Assembly: GCA_948567375.1 (NCBI GenBank)
Contig: OX419760.1
Span: forward strand, 38,688,001 to 38,752,000
Reading direction: 5' to 3'
DNA: 64,000 nucleotides
Source: Lunularia cruciata
Taxonomy: Eukaryota; Streptophyta; Marchantiopsida; Lunulariales; Lunulariaceae
Part shown: positions 43,962-55,110 of the stretch, piece after piece
How positions within the stretch are numbered: the first letter of the stretch is position 1
Layout: every line of letters begins with the position of its first letter
Program-made: the position numbers and the translations under genes
The notes under the pieces: generated by a model
What the model was told of the DNA's origin: nothing
The model's database searches: none
What the model saw: the letters and a program-made list of their open reading frames with translations, nothing else

Positions 43962-44139
43962 CAGTCAAAGAGGACAAGACCAAAATTCACATGGCCAATT
44001 GTGTAAAATACATAGATTGCTCATATGGAAAAAGCTCAATGTGAGATTTGTTATACAATCTACTCCTATAATGTGAAGATAAACCATAATAAATTCTTTT
44101 TTTACAAGTTACATAAACTACAACATAATAGCAAGTATT

Positions 44140-44830
44140 TCCTTGACATGACCATCTAAAAATCACCAATTGAATGAGACCATGTCTCTCTAGATCTTAC
44201 ACCCCAACAAGGAAATGTCTCTTGGTAGGGTCTTATGGTAACCTTTGACTATTGACACGAGTAATAACTCAGGATACCAATAGGCCAAGTATGTCATATG
44301 ATGTAGAGAACTCACCTAGTAGTCTCATCTTTCACTATGTGCAAGTATCTCTATACTTGTATATTTGCCTATAGTACCATTACTAGTCTAATGTTGATCC
44401 CACCAAACAACTCCAATAGGCATACTTCCTCTTTTGGATACAACCAAGCAATAAGTATGGTATCCAAAGGTGAAAAGGTAATAAACTATACAGATCATCC
44501 TCACCTTGGTCTCATAGTGGTACAAAGGCTCCACTCCAAGGTTGGTGCACTAGTTGATCTGCATGTTGCTTCACTACCTCCTCAAAACTCCACAATGAAA
44601 CATCCAAGATGGATGCAACAATCACACTCAAACTCCAAATTTGAGTGATCTCCACTAGTATTGGGTTATCTTTAGCATGGACATTTCTATCCAATAAATC
44701 ACCAAGCCAAGTAATGGAACCACTAAAAGCTAAAACTGATGCCATGGTCTTTGACTGTAGTGAGCTAAGACTACAACTACTAAAGTGCATCAGTAGGTGA
44801 TATACCTATCCCTTACTTGACTACAGCTTT
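44140..44830 (-). pseudogene. N-terminal half of the C5 methyltransferase of MT-3
   Basis: Minus strand matches MT-2 57060-57700. The motif I region (CLLELFGGIN) is at about 44430-44400 and the motif IV region near 44140-44170 reads WSCQG-like, with Pro lost. Everything from motif VI on is absent because of the inserted fragment at 42490-43990. The linker before the domain (MASVLAFSGSITWLGDLLDR) is open at 44790-44512. Confidence 0.78.
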
Positions 44831-47230
44831 GGCCTATAGGAATTTATCTCTTCCCATTAGTCAATACTAAAACCCATGAGGTATAACATTGTTTCACCCA
44901 CTAGCATATCAGATGACACTATTATTGTTGTAGTGGCTTGAGCTCTCACCACAAAGCTAGTAGTCGGATGACTGGGTTGAATCTAGACAATGAGGTCCCC
45001 ACATGTGATGTATTTTGTAGAACCATCTCCTCAAGATATTTGGATCTGAAATATACACCTCTCCACATTGGTCTTCCATACCTCAAGATTGACAATTGTA
45101 GCCTTCCCCAACATAAAGGGCTGCGCACAAAAGTCTAATAAGACCCTTTGTGGTATAAAGACCTTCCTTGAAGGTATTATCAAATGGAAAATCTCAATTT
45201 GGTTGTCCAATAGGACAACTCTAAGTGTGAACCAAACTCATTCAAAGGCAAGTCTAGTTGGTAACTCCGCCAACCTAGTTATTGATATCCGCCATAAACC
45301 ACTGGTCATTGAATGGATCCCATGCTCCTCAATAACCTTTGCTCTAAAAGCAAGAAGCACATCATCCCTACTCTCACAAAGTGTGGCAGCCAACCGGGAT
45401 ACTAGAGCTGAGTCAACTCCCAATGTAACCATATCACTAGTTGAGAACAAAGGGAAGCGCATAATTGACTTAACCACCCAAATATCATACTAGACTCAAT
45501 ATGTGTAGTAGCATGTGGCTTACTAGTATCTAGTCTATCATGCACTCCATCACCACCTACCATACTTGCATTAGGACATCTAGGAGCCATGGATGTTGTC
45601 TATAGTGCCTTAGAGAGTGTGAAAGACTAAAAAAACCTAACTTGTTTTTAGTATCTTCTCTTTGTGGGTCTGATTCCATTGATGCTCTTCTAAGCTCTAG
45701 AGCATGTAGTTCACTATTAGTCATTGCAGTAGATGCAACTACCTATGTTGCTCTACACATAAATTCCATGACATCTCTATCACTAACATAAGAGGTGGAA
45801 GCCTTAGCACCCAATTTTGATCTTCTCTAAGCTATGGCTATGCTAGCCAATCTTTGCTCCAACTGCTTAGTTTGAGTAGCTATGGATGTATCAAAAGAAA
45901 GGGTAGGTACTAAGCCCCTACCAAGTGTAAGTCCTCTATCACCATGACCTAGAGCTCCTCTATCACCTACCATAGTAGCCCTACCACTCTATAACTTTGG
46001 ATAAAGGTCAAAGCATTGATCACTAGTGTGACCAAATATATGGCAATGGTCAAAATGTCTCTATGCTTGCTATGATGCTTAAGAAGTACCATGTGAATTG
46101 CCTTGAGTGCACTCTCTCTTGTGGTGAGTTCCACTACAAGTCAAACAAGCAACACTATCATTCATTGGTTATTGTTGAACCAAAAATTAAGGTAAGGTCT
46201 AGTTGCACTAGGCCCTCCACTCACTCTACAAGATTTGGGTTGTCTACTTTGCACTTGGAAGCCAACATGATGTGGTGCACTCTATTGCATTCTAGAAGAA
46301 GTAATAGTCGTAGATGAGGTCTCTCTACCAAATCCAAATGTCACCACTATTTCTTCCACCATGTTCAGCATAATGCATTTGGCCAAAATAAAGACCACCA
46401 TCAAAGTAGGTGAGGTAGCCCATATCAATGTAACATCACATACTCTACATTACAACTCCTTGTCCAAGAGCCTATATCAAATCTGGATTGTTTGGGCCTC
46501 AATAACTCCTTGAGTGAAATTGATCAATTGTCTCATACAAGTATATGCCTTGCATATGCTCTCTCCAACCTTCCATTGTAACTCTTGCAAGCTCCTCAAC
46601 TTGTCTAGCCACACTCCTTGGTAGTTCTTGCTCAAACACTAGAAGTACTCCACCATGGGGCTAAATCCCAATATTGCACCACCTATAGCAGTACCTCCAC
46701 TCAAATTAGCACCATCTCTAACTAATGCACCACCATTGGATACACCAATGCTACTAGAGCTAGAACTCATTGGTACTACCAATCTACCCCTAAAAACCAA
46801 GTATGAATTGATAGAGATGTAGTTTGGATACCAATATTGTCTCCACAGCTTGATCTCTTCCAAGTGAGCTCTCCTAAACTCATGATAATCATCCATCAAT
46901 GGAGCCTCCAAGTGCTAGAACAACCTCTTCCATGCCATGAAGGGTATGAACAAGGTCAGGTTTTGCATCTACTATAGATCACATCAACTATCAAACTCTT
47001 GGATGAAGTCATCCAACACAATGGTACCCATTGTACCATAGTAATACTAGCGGCCTTTGAAGGTCCCATAAATTTTGTCCATGTCCCACAACAATGATGC
47101 GGATACACCAAGTGCACTCTCAACTAAATCAACTCATGTATTAAACTATAAATCAAAGTCAATCTCTTTCCTCATGGGGACTTGAGGTACAAGCTATACC
47201 CCAAGCACCACTCTATGTAAACCCATTATG
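44831..47230 (-). pseudogene. Gag and protease of MT-3
   Basis: Decayed match to MT-2 gag and protease. The protease block LLDFCAQPFMLGKATIV lies near 45110, the zinc knuckles near 46130-45990, and the Gag N-terminal blocks APLMDDYHEFRRAHLEEIKL at 46911-46840. It supplies the uninterrupted Gag sequence (GGAILGFSPMVEYF) across the N-1 insertion site. Cut at 47230 by A-2. Confidence 0.82.
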
Positions 47231-47973
47231 TGTAATACCAAGAGCTAGCCATATGATCTAGATGTGAAATTTGGTTTGGTAACATCTAGAATGATGTTAT
47301 ACATGATGGTCAAAATAGATCAGATAGAAGTATCACCAAAAGAGTACTTCTACTAAAAAAGCAGAAACCAAAATAGACTTGAGAACCTTAGAACCAATAG
47401 CTAGACATATGATTTTAAAGGAAAGAATTGGTTTGGTAACATATGGAAGGATGTTACACATGATGGACTAAACAGATCAGAAAGAGATATCACCAAAAGG
47501 AGACTTCTACTAATAGAGTAGGAACCAAAATATGCTTCAAATCTTTGAAGGCAATTTTGGAGACCTAAACGGATGAATTAGGCCTCAAAACTGTGCAAAT
47601 TCTCCCCCCCCCCCCCCAATAAAGGATAAGTTTGCCTTCCCTCCTCCTTGGTTTGTCTTGTCGAGAGCTTTCCAATGATACCTTACGTGATTTTGAGACT
47701 TCTACAGAAAGATTCTCTAAAAGATTCCCTCTGGTCAAAGCTTGTTTGACCAACCAAATAGGACCTAGACCAACATGTCACCCATCCAAGTAAGTAATCC
47801 ACGGGTGGAGCTTGCTGACATGTCACCTATCTGTGTGCCTAATCCTACGGTAGAGCTTCCTTGGAAGAGATCCTCTTTGTCTATATAATAAAGAGAAGGT
47901 GCTCCTTTGGGGCACCAAATGTTGAGTGTGTAATTTGTGTTTCTCTCTCTTCTCTTGTCCTCGGAGTATTACA
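47231..47973 (+). repeat. 5' LTR of A-2
   Basis: 743 bp, TGTAATACCAAGAGC...GTATTACA, homologous to the A-1 LTRs. Contains a C homopolymer of about 16 near 47603-47618. Confidence 0.95.
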
Positions 47974-47974
47974 A

Positions 47975-47986
47975 TGGTATTAGAGC
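47975..47986 (+). other. Primer-binding site of A-2
   Basis: TGGTATTAGAGC, one base after the LTR; initiator tRNA-Met type with one C-to-T change. Confidence 0.88.
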
Positions 47987-48113
47987 AAGTGTCTTAGTCC
48001 AAGAGAGTGGATCACCCGTCTTGGAAGAGCACAAACTACTGAAATTGAGTAATTTTAGGAGGAGAACATAGAGTAGTTGCTAGACTTAGGAAGGACTTTA
48101 GAGAGCGGACGGG

Positions 48114-48543
48114 ATGGATGCACCGGGAGGAAAATTTCCTACACCTAGCTTTCCATTCCTGAATCCATTCCACATCAAGGTTATGTACATCCAATGTGAG
48201 CAAATGAGGGTATTGCTAGTTTATCACTTTGGCCCAGAATTCATGGACGAGGTGATGAACTCACCAAACCTGGTGATACTACCTGTGGTGATATATGACA
48301 AAGAGTAGGATTTGACAATCTACATTCTACTATGATGATATGGATGTGAATGTCCCAAATCCTTTCCCTTTCAACACTCAAGTAGAAATCCATTATGTAG
48401 TGAGACCAAAAGTGATATTTAGAGATTTTTTGGTTAGAAATTTTGGCAAGGAGTATTATCAACAAGTGATAGCTTCTGAGGTCCTAATGGTAGTTCCGAT
48501 AGTTTGTGCGCCTTCCAGAGTGATCATATTGACTCTATATTGA
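48114..48543 (+). pseudogene. Two tandem leader ORFs of A-2
   Basis: ORF 48114-48308 (MDAPGGKFPTPSFPFLNPFH, VMYIQCEQMRVLLVYHFGPE, ILPVVIYDKE then TAG) and ORF 48340-48543 (VEIHYVVRPKVIFRDFLVRN, FGKEYYQQVIASEV, VPIVCAPSRVIILTLY). The pair is the same as in A-1. The two peptides share the pattern of a single repeated domain. The TAG in the first is TGG in A-1. Confidence 0.65.
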
Positions 48544-48576
48544 AGTAGACATTAGCAATTGAGTGTTGTAGGAACC

Positions 48577-49550
48577 ATGGATCCGCAATTGCAAGAGCTA
48601 GTGCAAGGAATGCAAGGGATGTTGAATGAATTTTGAGAGATTAAGATGACCATGGAGACATTACAAAGTCAAGTGCAGATCCTCTAGAATGATCAAGCCA
48701 TGCAAGAAGAAGAGCCGTCTCAAAACCCAGTACCTACAACTAAAGTGCTTGGAGAGGTACCTATGCCTACAAATCCTATCAACGATGAAGTCATATTGCT
48801 ACTCCGGATGAAGAAGACCTACAACATTGAGCCTTACAAGGTGCAGCGTATGATGGGAGTAGTGGAAAATTGGATCTTGAGAATGAATCAATATTTCTGA
48901 TTGTTCTCAACAGAGATCACGGAGCATGTTGCAAGCATGTTTGCATGTGGGTACTTGACCAATAAAGCCTTCACATGGTATGATGCTTGGGAATGATCCA
49001 TGTTGGCAGAGAGAAGGGAGGTCACGTGGACATCAATGCAAGAAGGATTGTTGAAGAATTTCCAATTGGTGGATTCTGTGCAAATGGCTCAAACTTGACT
49101 ATGGAGATTGAGATAAAAGAACAGCATACAAGAGTATTGTGGAGGCATTTCTGGATCTACAAGTTGCAATAACCAACATGAGTCCAACAAAGGCTCTCGA
49201 CAATTTCAAATGAGGGTTAAAGGAGCAGATTTGCCAAGAAGTCATGGTGCAAAATCCTTGCACGGTATTTGAAGCCATTGCTTGTGAACACAGAATAGTA
49301 GGAGCATTGGTGGAGGTGAAGGAGTAGTTCCACCTCAACATTATTGGGCAGAAATGCCATACATGGGTGGACCCGTATCGATGGAATTGGGCAACCTTTG
49401 ATTTTGAGATCGAGGAGCATGACCGCTTCAAGGAGAGCGTAGACGGGTAGAAGAACGAAGAGATGGAGTCCCATGAGGAGAAGGAACTCAGGGAGAAAAA
49501 TACCGTTGTTACAATTGTGGCCGTATTGGGCACATATCTACCAACTGTTG
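48577..49550 (+). pseudogene. Gag of A-2, interrupted in its zinc knuckle
   Basis: Starts MDPQLQELVQGMQGMLNEF at ATG 48577; the frame is broken by several stops (48897, 49169 and others). MKKTYNIEPYKVQRMMGVVE and the region near 49230 (EQICQEVMVQNPC) match A-1 Gag. The zinc knuckle CYNCGRIGHISTNC at 49509-49550 is cut by MT-2, and the downstream sequence resumes at 62607. Confidence 0.85.
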
Positions 49551-49999
49551 TGTCACGCCATTTGTAGTTCCGCATCTAGATGCTCGGACACTGGAGTTCT
49601 AGTGATGGTAGTTAGAGTTATTCTAGCTGTTTCTCAGGGACTACTTTCTGACGGTTAGATTTTGTGTTCGGGGTACTGACTTCACGGTGGGGCCCACCGT
49701 CACTTTGCACCGTTTGCACCGTTGAGTGTGCCGTCAGCGGGACCGTTAGGGTTTCAGGGCTAGCTCGAGTCCAGGGGGTATAGTTTCAAAGTGAGCTCCA
49801 GAGAGCTCACTTCTCTGATGTTGAGCCTTCGAGTTCCTGGCTATGGTGGACAGAGGCCGGCGAGCGTCACCTGGATTCTCTATGCTTGAGTGGGTGTGGC
49901 TTGACTGTAATCAGTGCCCAGTTGTTGGCAGTTTATAGAGTGACAGATCAAGTATTGATCTGAGTTGAGTTGAGTTGAAAGTGTTAAGCAATCTGATTA
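49551..49999 (+). repeat. 5' terminal repeat B' of MT-2
   Basis: 449 bp starting TGTCACGCCATTTGTAG and ending AATCTGATTA. Matches 62081-62500, which has about ten substitutions and a deletion of roughly 30 bp. Followed by segment C (CATCAGAGAAG), whereas the 3' copy is followed by segment A. Confidence 0.93.
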
Positions 50000-50916
50000 C
50001 ATCAGAGAAGTGAAGTCAGGGGGAAATCGGGTGCAGGAACGTTGAGTGTTGGTGGTATCTCCAAGCTCGGTGGATCGTGGTAGCTCGATTCAGGTTCTGT
50101 GTTTCCCTAGAGTGCAGAAGCTCATGTAGTTGATGCAAATTTGGCAGTTAGGCGGACGGTGTGCGGAAGCACTGGCCAAATTTAGAGCAAAGAAGGAGCA
50201 ATTTTCGAGCAGTGTTGTGATTTTGAGCTCAGGAGGTGAAGGCAGGACCAATTTGCTGCGAGTTGGGCTCAGAAAGTGAAATTGAAGGTGGAGTTGGAAA
50301 GCTCTTCTCATGAAATTGTGATTTGGAAAAACCCGTTTTGTCAATTTGGCTCGAGTGGAAAGTTAGCGGGGGATTTGGCGGACATCCATCTTTAGGGTTT
50401 ACGTCAGATTTTTGGGCCAGAATTGGAGGAGTTTCGCTGTTTGGCCAGATTTGGAGAAGTTTCGCTAGTTTAGAGGAGTTTCGCAGATTTGGAGAAGTTT
50501 CGCCAATTTTGGAGGAGGTTCGAAGTAGCAACAAGAAAGGCCTCATTTGGCTGAATTTCGGCGTTTCGAGGCTTCGAGGCATAGGGCTGTGGGCTATGAG
50601 AGGCTACGAAGGGCCAGAAGGGCCAGCAAGCCAGCTTGCTGGCGTGAGGCTAGCTAGTTTAGTGTAGATCTTGGTCATTGGTTGGCAAAATCTGCCTTTC
50701 TTGCTAGATTGTGCGCAACAGGGTTTGACCCCTAGATCTCTTGTTCCTAGACTGGTGCCCTAGCCAACTGGTCCACCCTCACTTGTTGTCATAGTGACTG
50801 TGCCACTGTTATCTATACACATGTAGCTTTGGCTAGGAGAGGCAGTTTGATCCCATTCTTGGTGATCCTGGTAGCTTAGGACTTAGATACGAACTACTCT
50901 TATGTCAAATGCCAAA
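50000..50916 (+). other. Leader segment C of MT-2
   Basis: 917 bp from the end of B' to the PBS-like site, no coding ORF recognised. Partly alignable to 26607-27095 of MT-1; the block from about 50400 to 50860 has no counterpart there and includes a series of AGTTTCGC-type short repeats (50430-50530) and the SINE-like segment. Confidence 0.65.
50690..50795 (-). repeat. tRNA-derived SINE-like segment
   Basis: On the minus strand GGACCAGTTGGCTAGGGCAC resembles a tRNA D-arm/A box, and GGGGTCAAACCCT about 30 bases later resembles a T-arm/B box (GGTTCRANNCC). The segment is absent from the matching leader of MT-1. Ends and poly-A tail not identified; could also be a decayed tRNA copy. Confidence 0.4.
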
Positions 50917-50930
50917 TGGTGGCAGAGTCA
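50917..50930 (+). other. Primer-binding-site-like motif of MT-2
   Basis: TGGTGGCAGAGTCA, in MT-1 TGGTAGCAGAGTCA; 11 of 14 positions of the initiator-Met PBS agree in MT-1. Conserved between copies, but 917 bases from the end of the shared repeat. Confidence 0.5.
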
Positions 50931-51327
50931 GTCCCGTGTTGTGTTATGAGATGGAGGGTTTTCGTTTAGATTTCTTGTGATTGGATCCCCTCCATTCTCT
51001 GCTTCTTGTTTGTGCACCACATTTGTGTGAGGTGCCTTGACTTTTGAGCGTTGGTGCTCTGGTGTGCTCTCGGTGGTGAGGCTGTAGTGATGACCAGTCA
51101 GACTACCTTTGTTTCTCTCCGGTGAGGCAAGAAGTGATGACCTGCAGACCGTGAGAGTGCGTGTTATGATGGCAGGTTACAGGTTGCCCTTCCCCTAGTG
51201 TAGTTATCTCGGTTAGAGTTACATTAGTGGGTGGTGTCTAGTTGGTGTTGGCACTTGGTGGGGCACTTGCAGTTGCGACTTGCGGTTGCAGTTGGTGGTT
51301 CGGGTTTGCTGTTGCAGTTACGTGGTC

Positions 51328-51937
51328 ATGACGGAGTTCTTTGGAGATTCTAGAGGAGTTAGCCCTGCAGTACGCAGTGGGTTTACTCGGAGTGGTGCTC
51401 GGTATCAGCCTGTATCTCAGGTCCCAGTGAGGGAGGAGATTGACTCTGAGTTGGAGTTTGACACAGGAGCTGATTCAGTTGAGAGTGCACTTGGTGTGTC
51501 CGCACCATTGTTGTGGGACATGGACGAGATTTATGGGGCCTCCAAAGGGCCTAGGCGTTACTCTGGTACAGTGGGTACTATTGAGTTGGATGATTTCATC
51601 CAGGAGTTCGATAGTTGGTGTGATCTGCAGCAGATGCGGAACCCGACTTTGTTCACACCCTTCATGGCATGGAAGGGGTTGTTTCAGCACTTGGAGGGTC
51701 CACCGATGGACGACTACCATGAGTTCAGGAGAGCTCATTTGGAGGAGATTGAGTTATGGAGACAGTATTGGTCTCCACACTATGTCTCCATCACTTCAGG
51801 TTCGGTGGCCAGGAGTAGGTCGGCTGTACCTACGAGTTCTAGCTCGAGTAGTGTTGGTGGAGCTAGTGGAGGTGCACTAGCTGGAGATAGTGCTACTACG
51901 AGTGGAGGTACCGCTGCAGGAGGTGGTGTGGTACCGG
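51328..51937 (+). pseudogene. Gag of MT-2, N-terminal part (before N-1)
   Basis: Starts at ATG 51328 (MTEFFGDSRGVSPAVRSGFT). Acidic segment, then the capsid-type block WKGLFQHLEGPPMDDYHEFR and LEEIELWRQYWSPHY and a Ser/Gly/Ala-rich linker ending GTAAGGGVV. At 51937 the N-1 insertion interrupts the ORF; the frame resumes at 55111 because N-1 plus its CCGG duplication is divisible by three. The upstream frame is open to 51280 but the ATG at 51328 aligns with MT-1. Virus-like particle protein by position. Confidence 0.88.
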
Positions 51938-53519
51938 TGTCGTGGGGATCGTATGGTCTCGAGATTGTGCTGGGCACCTGGCTGCCTGCGCTTAGGCTTT
52001 TGGAGTGTTTTGTCCTTCTTGTACCGTCTATTATTAGTCTCGGCTCATTATTCTTGATCTCTTGGTTGGTCTATTATCCTCGGCTTTAATATGTTTTGGG
52101 TCTGGTGGGTTTTGAAGTTCTGGCCCAGACTGATCTTCTAGAGAGAATGATCTGTCCCAAGCAGCAGCAGTCAATCACCGTCACTCCCATCTCTCCCCTT
52201 CATACGATAAGATCACTCATTTTCCAGGTCTGGCCTCAGTAAGACGAGGCCCCAAGAAGTACAACAACACAAGGATCTGCTCTCGCTCGCGAGTTTGTGC
52301 TTGCTTCTATTGGTTTTCCGATAAAATCCGCTTCAGTTCTTGCTTCAGTCCCATTGGAGAAACTCAAGCCGCAGCAGCACACCTGCTGCTCCTCCTCATT
52401 CTAGTGCTCCCAATAAATCCAAGCCAATGCACTGATCAAATTTGCTCAAACACATTTCCCATGATATATACTGTATGAAACCGCAAATAACACTCCAAGA
52501 ACTCAATCTGGTTTGATGACAGTAAGACAAGAGAACGCACTACGACAACGGCAAATGACATACACTGCAACAAAAAAACTAAGAAACTCCTCTCACTGGT
52601 CCTCCAGTCCCACAATTCACTCGATCCAACTTAAGCTATTGCAGGTCCATCGATCGGTCCTCCCGGTCTCACCATCACCAAATTAATCTTTCTTACTCCC
52701 TGGATTGGCGGGTCAAACCTAAAGTCGCTTCCAAATCTTCTACAAGGAACTGCCCACCGCGCCAAAAGACAAGAAGATCCGGCACTTGTATGCACCATGT
52801 TCTCAAACTAACTCAGCATCATCAATAGATAGCCATTTTGAAACCTATTGCTTTCATCTCATCCTCTCCTCTGCTCCCAATTTGCCTGCAGAAATCCATC
52901 TCTTCAACATACATGTTCCAGAAACTAACTCACAAGGCCTCCGCTGACTAAATCACCGATGCACAGTGCTTCCTCCCAACTTGAACCTTACTGCACTTTG
53001 TCAAACTCGAAATGCCTTCTCTTGATTCTTTGCCTTTTCTTACCTCCACAATCTTTCACTTCTTTTTGTATTTTTTTGTAATTCTCCTCCTTTCTTCTGA
53101 CTCCACGATACCTCACTCCTTCTTGTCTCCACAATCCTCCACTCCCTACTCTCTAGACCCTTTTGTTTATTCCCTTGTCATTCCAATTCCGTTTCCTTTC
53201 TATCCTTCTTCTCCCGTCGCTACTTACTGCTCTCTGCCAAAATTCAAAACCCTCTGTCTCCTTCTTCTCGAAAATTTCTGCAACCTTTTATGCAACTTTC
53301 TCTCTTGAAACTCTCTGGGATTTTCTGAAAACCCTCAGTCTTTCCTCTCACTAATATTTCTGCCACTTCTCTCGAAAATCCTCTGCAAACTTCCTGAAAC
53401 TCTACTGTTCTTTTCTCAAAATCTTCTGCAACTTCCTCTCTCTGAAACTCCTCTCTTGATTTCCGGAAAACTGGCACCCCTTCTTACCTTTCGATAATTC
53501 TCAATACTTCCCTACTGTC

Positions 53520-53885
53520 TTCTCTCGAAATCCTCTGCATTTTCCCGAAACTCTCCTCCTCATTTTCCGAAATTTGGCAGATCTTTTCACTTTCGATATT
53601 TCTCCCTCACTTCCCTACTGTTTCTCTCGAGATCCCTTGCACTTTCCCGAAACTCTCTTCCTCATTTCCCGAAATTTGGCAGATCTTTTCACTTTCGATA
53701 TTTCTCCCTCACTTCCCTACTGTTTCTCTCGAGATCCCCTGCACTTTCCCGAAACTCTCTTCCTCATTTCCCGAAATTTGGCAGTTCTTTTCACTTTCGA
53801 TATTTCTCCCTCACTTCCCTACTGTTTCTCTCGAAATCCCCTGCACTTTCCAGAAGCTCTTCTCCTCATTTCCCAAAACTGGCAG
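53520..53885 (+). repeat. Tandem repeat of about 102 bp in N-1
   Basis: Unit beginning GGCAGATCTTTTCACTTTCG and containing CTCGAGATCC and CCCGAAACTC, about three and a half copies; more diverged units extend leftwards to roughly 53230. Confidence 0.88.
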
Positions 53886-54299
53886 TCCTTCTCACTGTGA
53901 AAACTCAACTCCTGACCAACCTTGCCAACTTCCCTTTCGGCCCAAGAGAGAAACGCGGGATCTTCCTGCATGACCCTAGAATCTAAGACCCAACGATACC
54001 CAGTTCCTGTCTACTTCCTCCACATTCATCAACCACAGGGACCCAAACTGGCCTGTTTCACAATCTCGTTGTAGCAAAATCCTTCTTAGCCGACATATGT
54101 CGAGAACAAGTCAACTAGACGGTGAGCAATTTGACTTCTGTGTGTTCAAACACAGCAGAGCATTTGAACCCGCATCTGCTATGGACGGGGAGAGGATTTG
54201 AACACAACCGGTACATCCACATACAGAAGCTGAAACTTCTGCACAGTCCAATTATCCTTCACCATGAAGATGGAGAGCCAAGAATACACGCAAAGCCCC

Positions 54300-54680
54300 T
54301 TCGTAATCAACCCAGTCCCTTCCACCTCCTTCCTTCCCCTGCGTTTCCTTGTTCCTATTAGATCCTTCTATCTCTTTCCTGCTTCCTCCTTCGAAACCTG
54401 AACTCTGCAAAAAAAAAGTCTCAAAACCCTCCATGCGATTTGTGAACTCTTTATTTTTCCCAGTCCTGTCACAACACTCCTTCGATTCGTCAAAACTCTC
54501 TCCTCTATTCCCTTGTTCCAAATCTGAACTCTGTTTTTCCCTTCCTTCTCTTTCTTTTTCTTTTCTATTCCCAATTCTCTCTTTGATCACTCTCCGTCAA
54601 TGACCTTCTCTCCCCTGCGTTTCCTTGTTCCTATTTGATCCCTCTCTCCCTTTCCTGCTTCCTCCTTCAAAACCTAAACT
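54300..54680 (+). repeat. Direct duplication of about 90 bp in N-1, spaced about 280 bp
   Basis: CCCCTGCGTTTCCTTGTTCC with the following 60 bases occurs near 54336 and again near 54612, with few differences. Confidence 0.8.
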
Positions 54681-54879
54681 CCGCTGTAACACGCTCTCCC
54701 TCTGTTCTCTCTTTCGATCCCCCGTCTATCTCTTGCCCTTCCTTTTTTTCCCCTCGATCCTTCCTACCTTACCTCCAATTCCCAAAACCCCTTTCGAACT
54801 GTTCCTGTCCCTCCCCAAACCCCTCGACTTCCTTGTTTTCTTGCTTTTCCCTTCTTCATTCCTCCTTTGCAGGAAAAAA

Positions 54880-54990
54880 ACCTTTTTCTGTTCCTGTCCT
54901 TCGCAAAACCTTTTTCTGTTCTTGTCCTTTGCAAAAAACCTTTTCCTGTTCCTGTCCTTTGCAAAACCTTTTTCTGTTCCTTTCACAAAA
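54880..54990 (+). repeat. Tandem repeat of about 27 bp in N-1, four copies
   Basis: Units of the form CCTTTTTCTGTTCCTGTCCT followed by TTGCAAAA. Confidence 0.88.
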
Positions 54991-55030
54991 TTTCCAACTA
55001 CCACTCCTTACCAAGCTCATCTGACATTCC

Positions 55031-55054
55031 TTTTTTTTTTTTTTTTTTTTTTTT
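55031..55054 (+). repeat. T24 homopolymer near the right end of N-1
   Basis: Twenty-four consecutive T. If N-1 is transcribed from the minus strand this would read as an internal poly-A. Confidence 0.97.
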
Positions 55055-55110
55055 GAAAACTCTCTGCTGTCCAGTCCTCATCACTCTCATCTGGCCTTTT
55101 CCCAACGACA

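Larger units (their letters stand above)
42490..43990 (-). mobile_element. Fragment of another LTR element inside MT-3 (leader region)
   Basis: Replaces the MT-3 region between RT N-terminus and methyltransferase motif IV. The part at 43805-43990 looks like an LTR end followed by a PBS-like GTATCAAAGGAAGC (minus), then a leader ORF (43804-43589), then 1.1 kb of AT-rich leader without ORFs that resembles the D-1 leader. Neither boundary is sharp. Confidence 0.45.
39024..47230 (-). mobile_element. MT-3: decayed methyltransferase-carrying Ty3-like element
   Basis: Minus strand, inserted in B-2. From its 3' end: A2 (39024-39130), B' (39131-39536), A1 (39537-39643), then PHD, integrase, RNase H, RT, an inserted foreign fragment (about 42490-43990), the first part of the methyltransferase, protease and gag. 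The gag is cut at 47230 by A-2, so the 5' end lies outside the window. Many stops and indels. It independently shows the A-B'-A structure at the 3' terminus. Confidence 0.92.
51938..55110. mobile_element. N-1: 3.17-kb non-coding insertion in MT-2 gag
   Basis: Ends TGTCGTGGGG...CCCAACGACA form a short terminal inverted repeat. CCGG at 51934-51937 and 55111-55114 is a 4-bp target duplication, and MT-1 and MT-3 give the uninterrupted site. The interior is strongly pyrimidine-rich on the plus strand, with tandem repeats and a 24-T run, and I see no transposase, RT or conserved ORF. The terminal hexanucleotide ACGACA and a 4-bp duplication are shared with MT-2 itself. It could be a non-autonomous element using the MT machinery, or a DNA transposon of unrecognised family. 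ORFs in it look like compositional artefacts. Confidence 0.8.

Noticed and set aside
49551-50914. A conventional 1.36-kb 5' LTR of MT-2 with a truncated 3' LTR
   Set aside because: The 3' end is B'-A2, not truncated B'-C, and A2 ends exactly at the target duplication. MT-3 has the same end, so simple truncation does not explain it.
51280-52089. Gag ORF extending to 52089
   Set aside because: Codons after 51937 belong to N-1; the true Gag continuation begins at 55111.
53520-53900. CRISPR-like array or repeat protein gene (108-codon ORF)
   Set aside because: Repeats are contiguous tandem units of about 102 bp without unique spacers; the ORF is a by-product of a unit length divisible by three.
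54726-55004. Lys/Arg/Glu-rich minus-strand ORFs in N-1
   Set aside because: They follow from the purine-rich minus strand and the 27-bp tandem repeat, with no start context or conserved domain.
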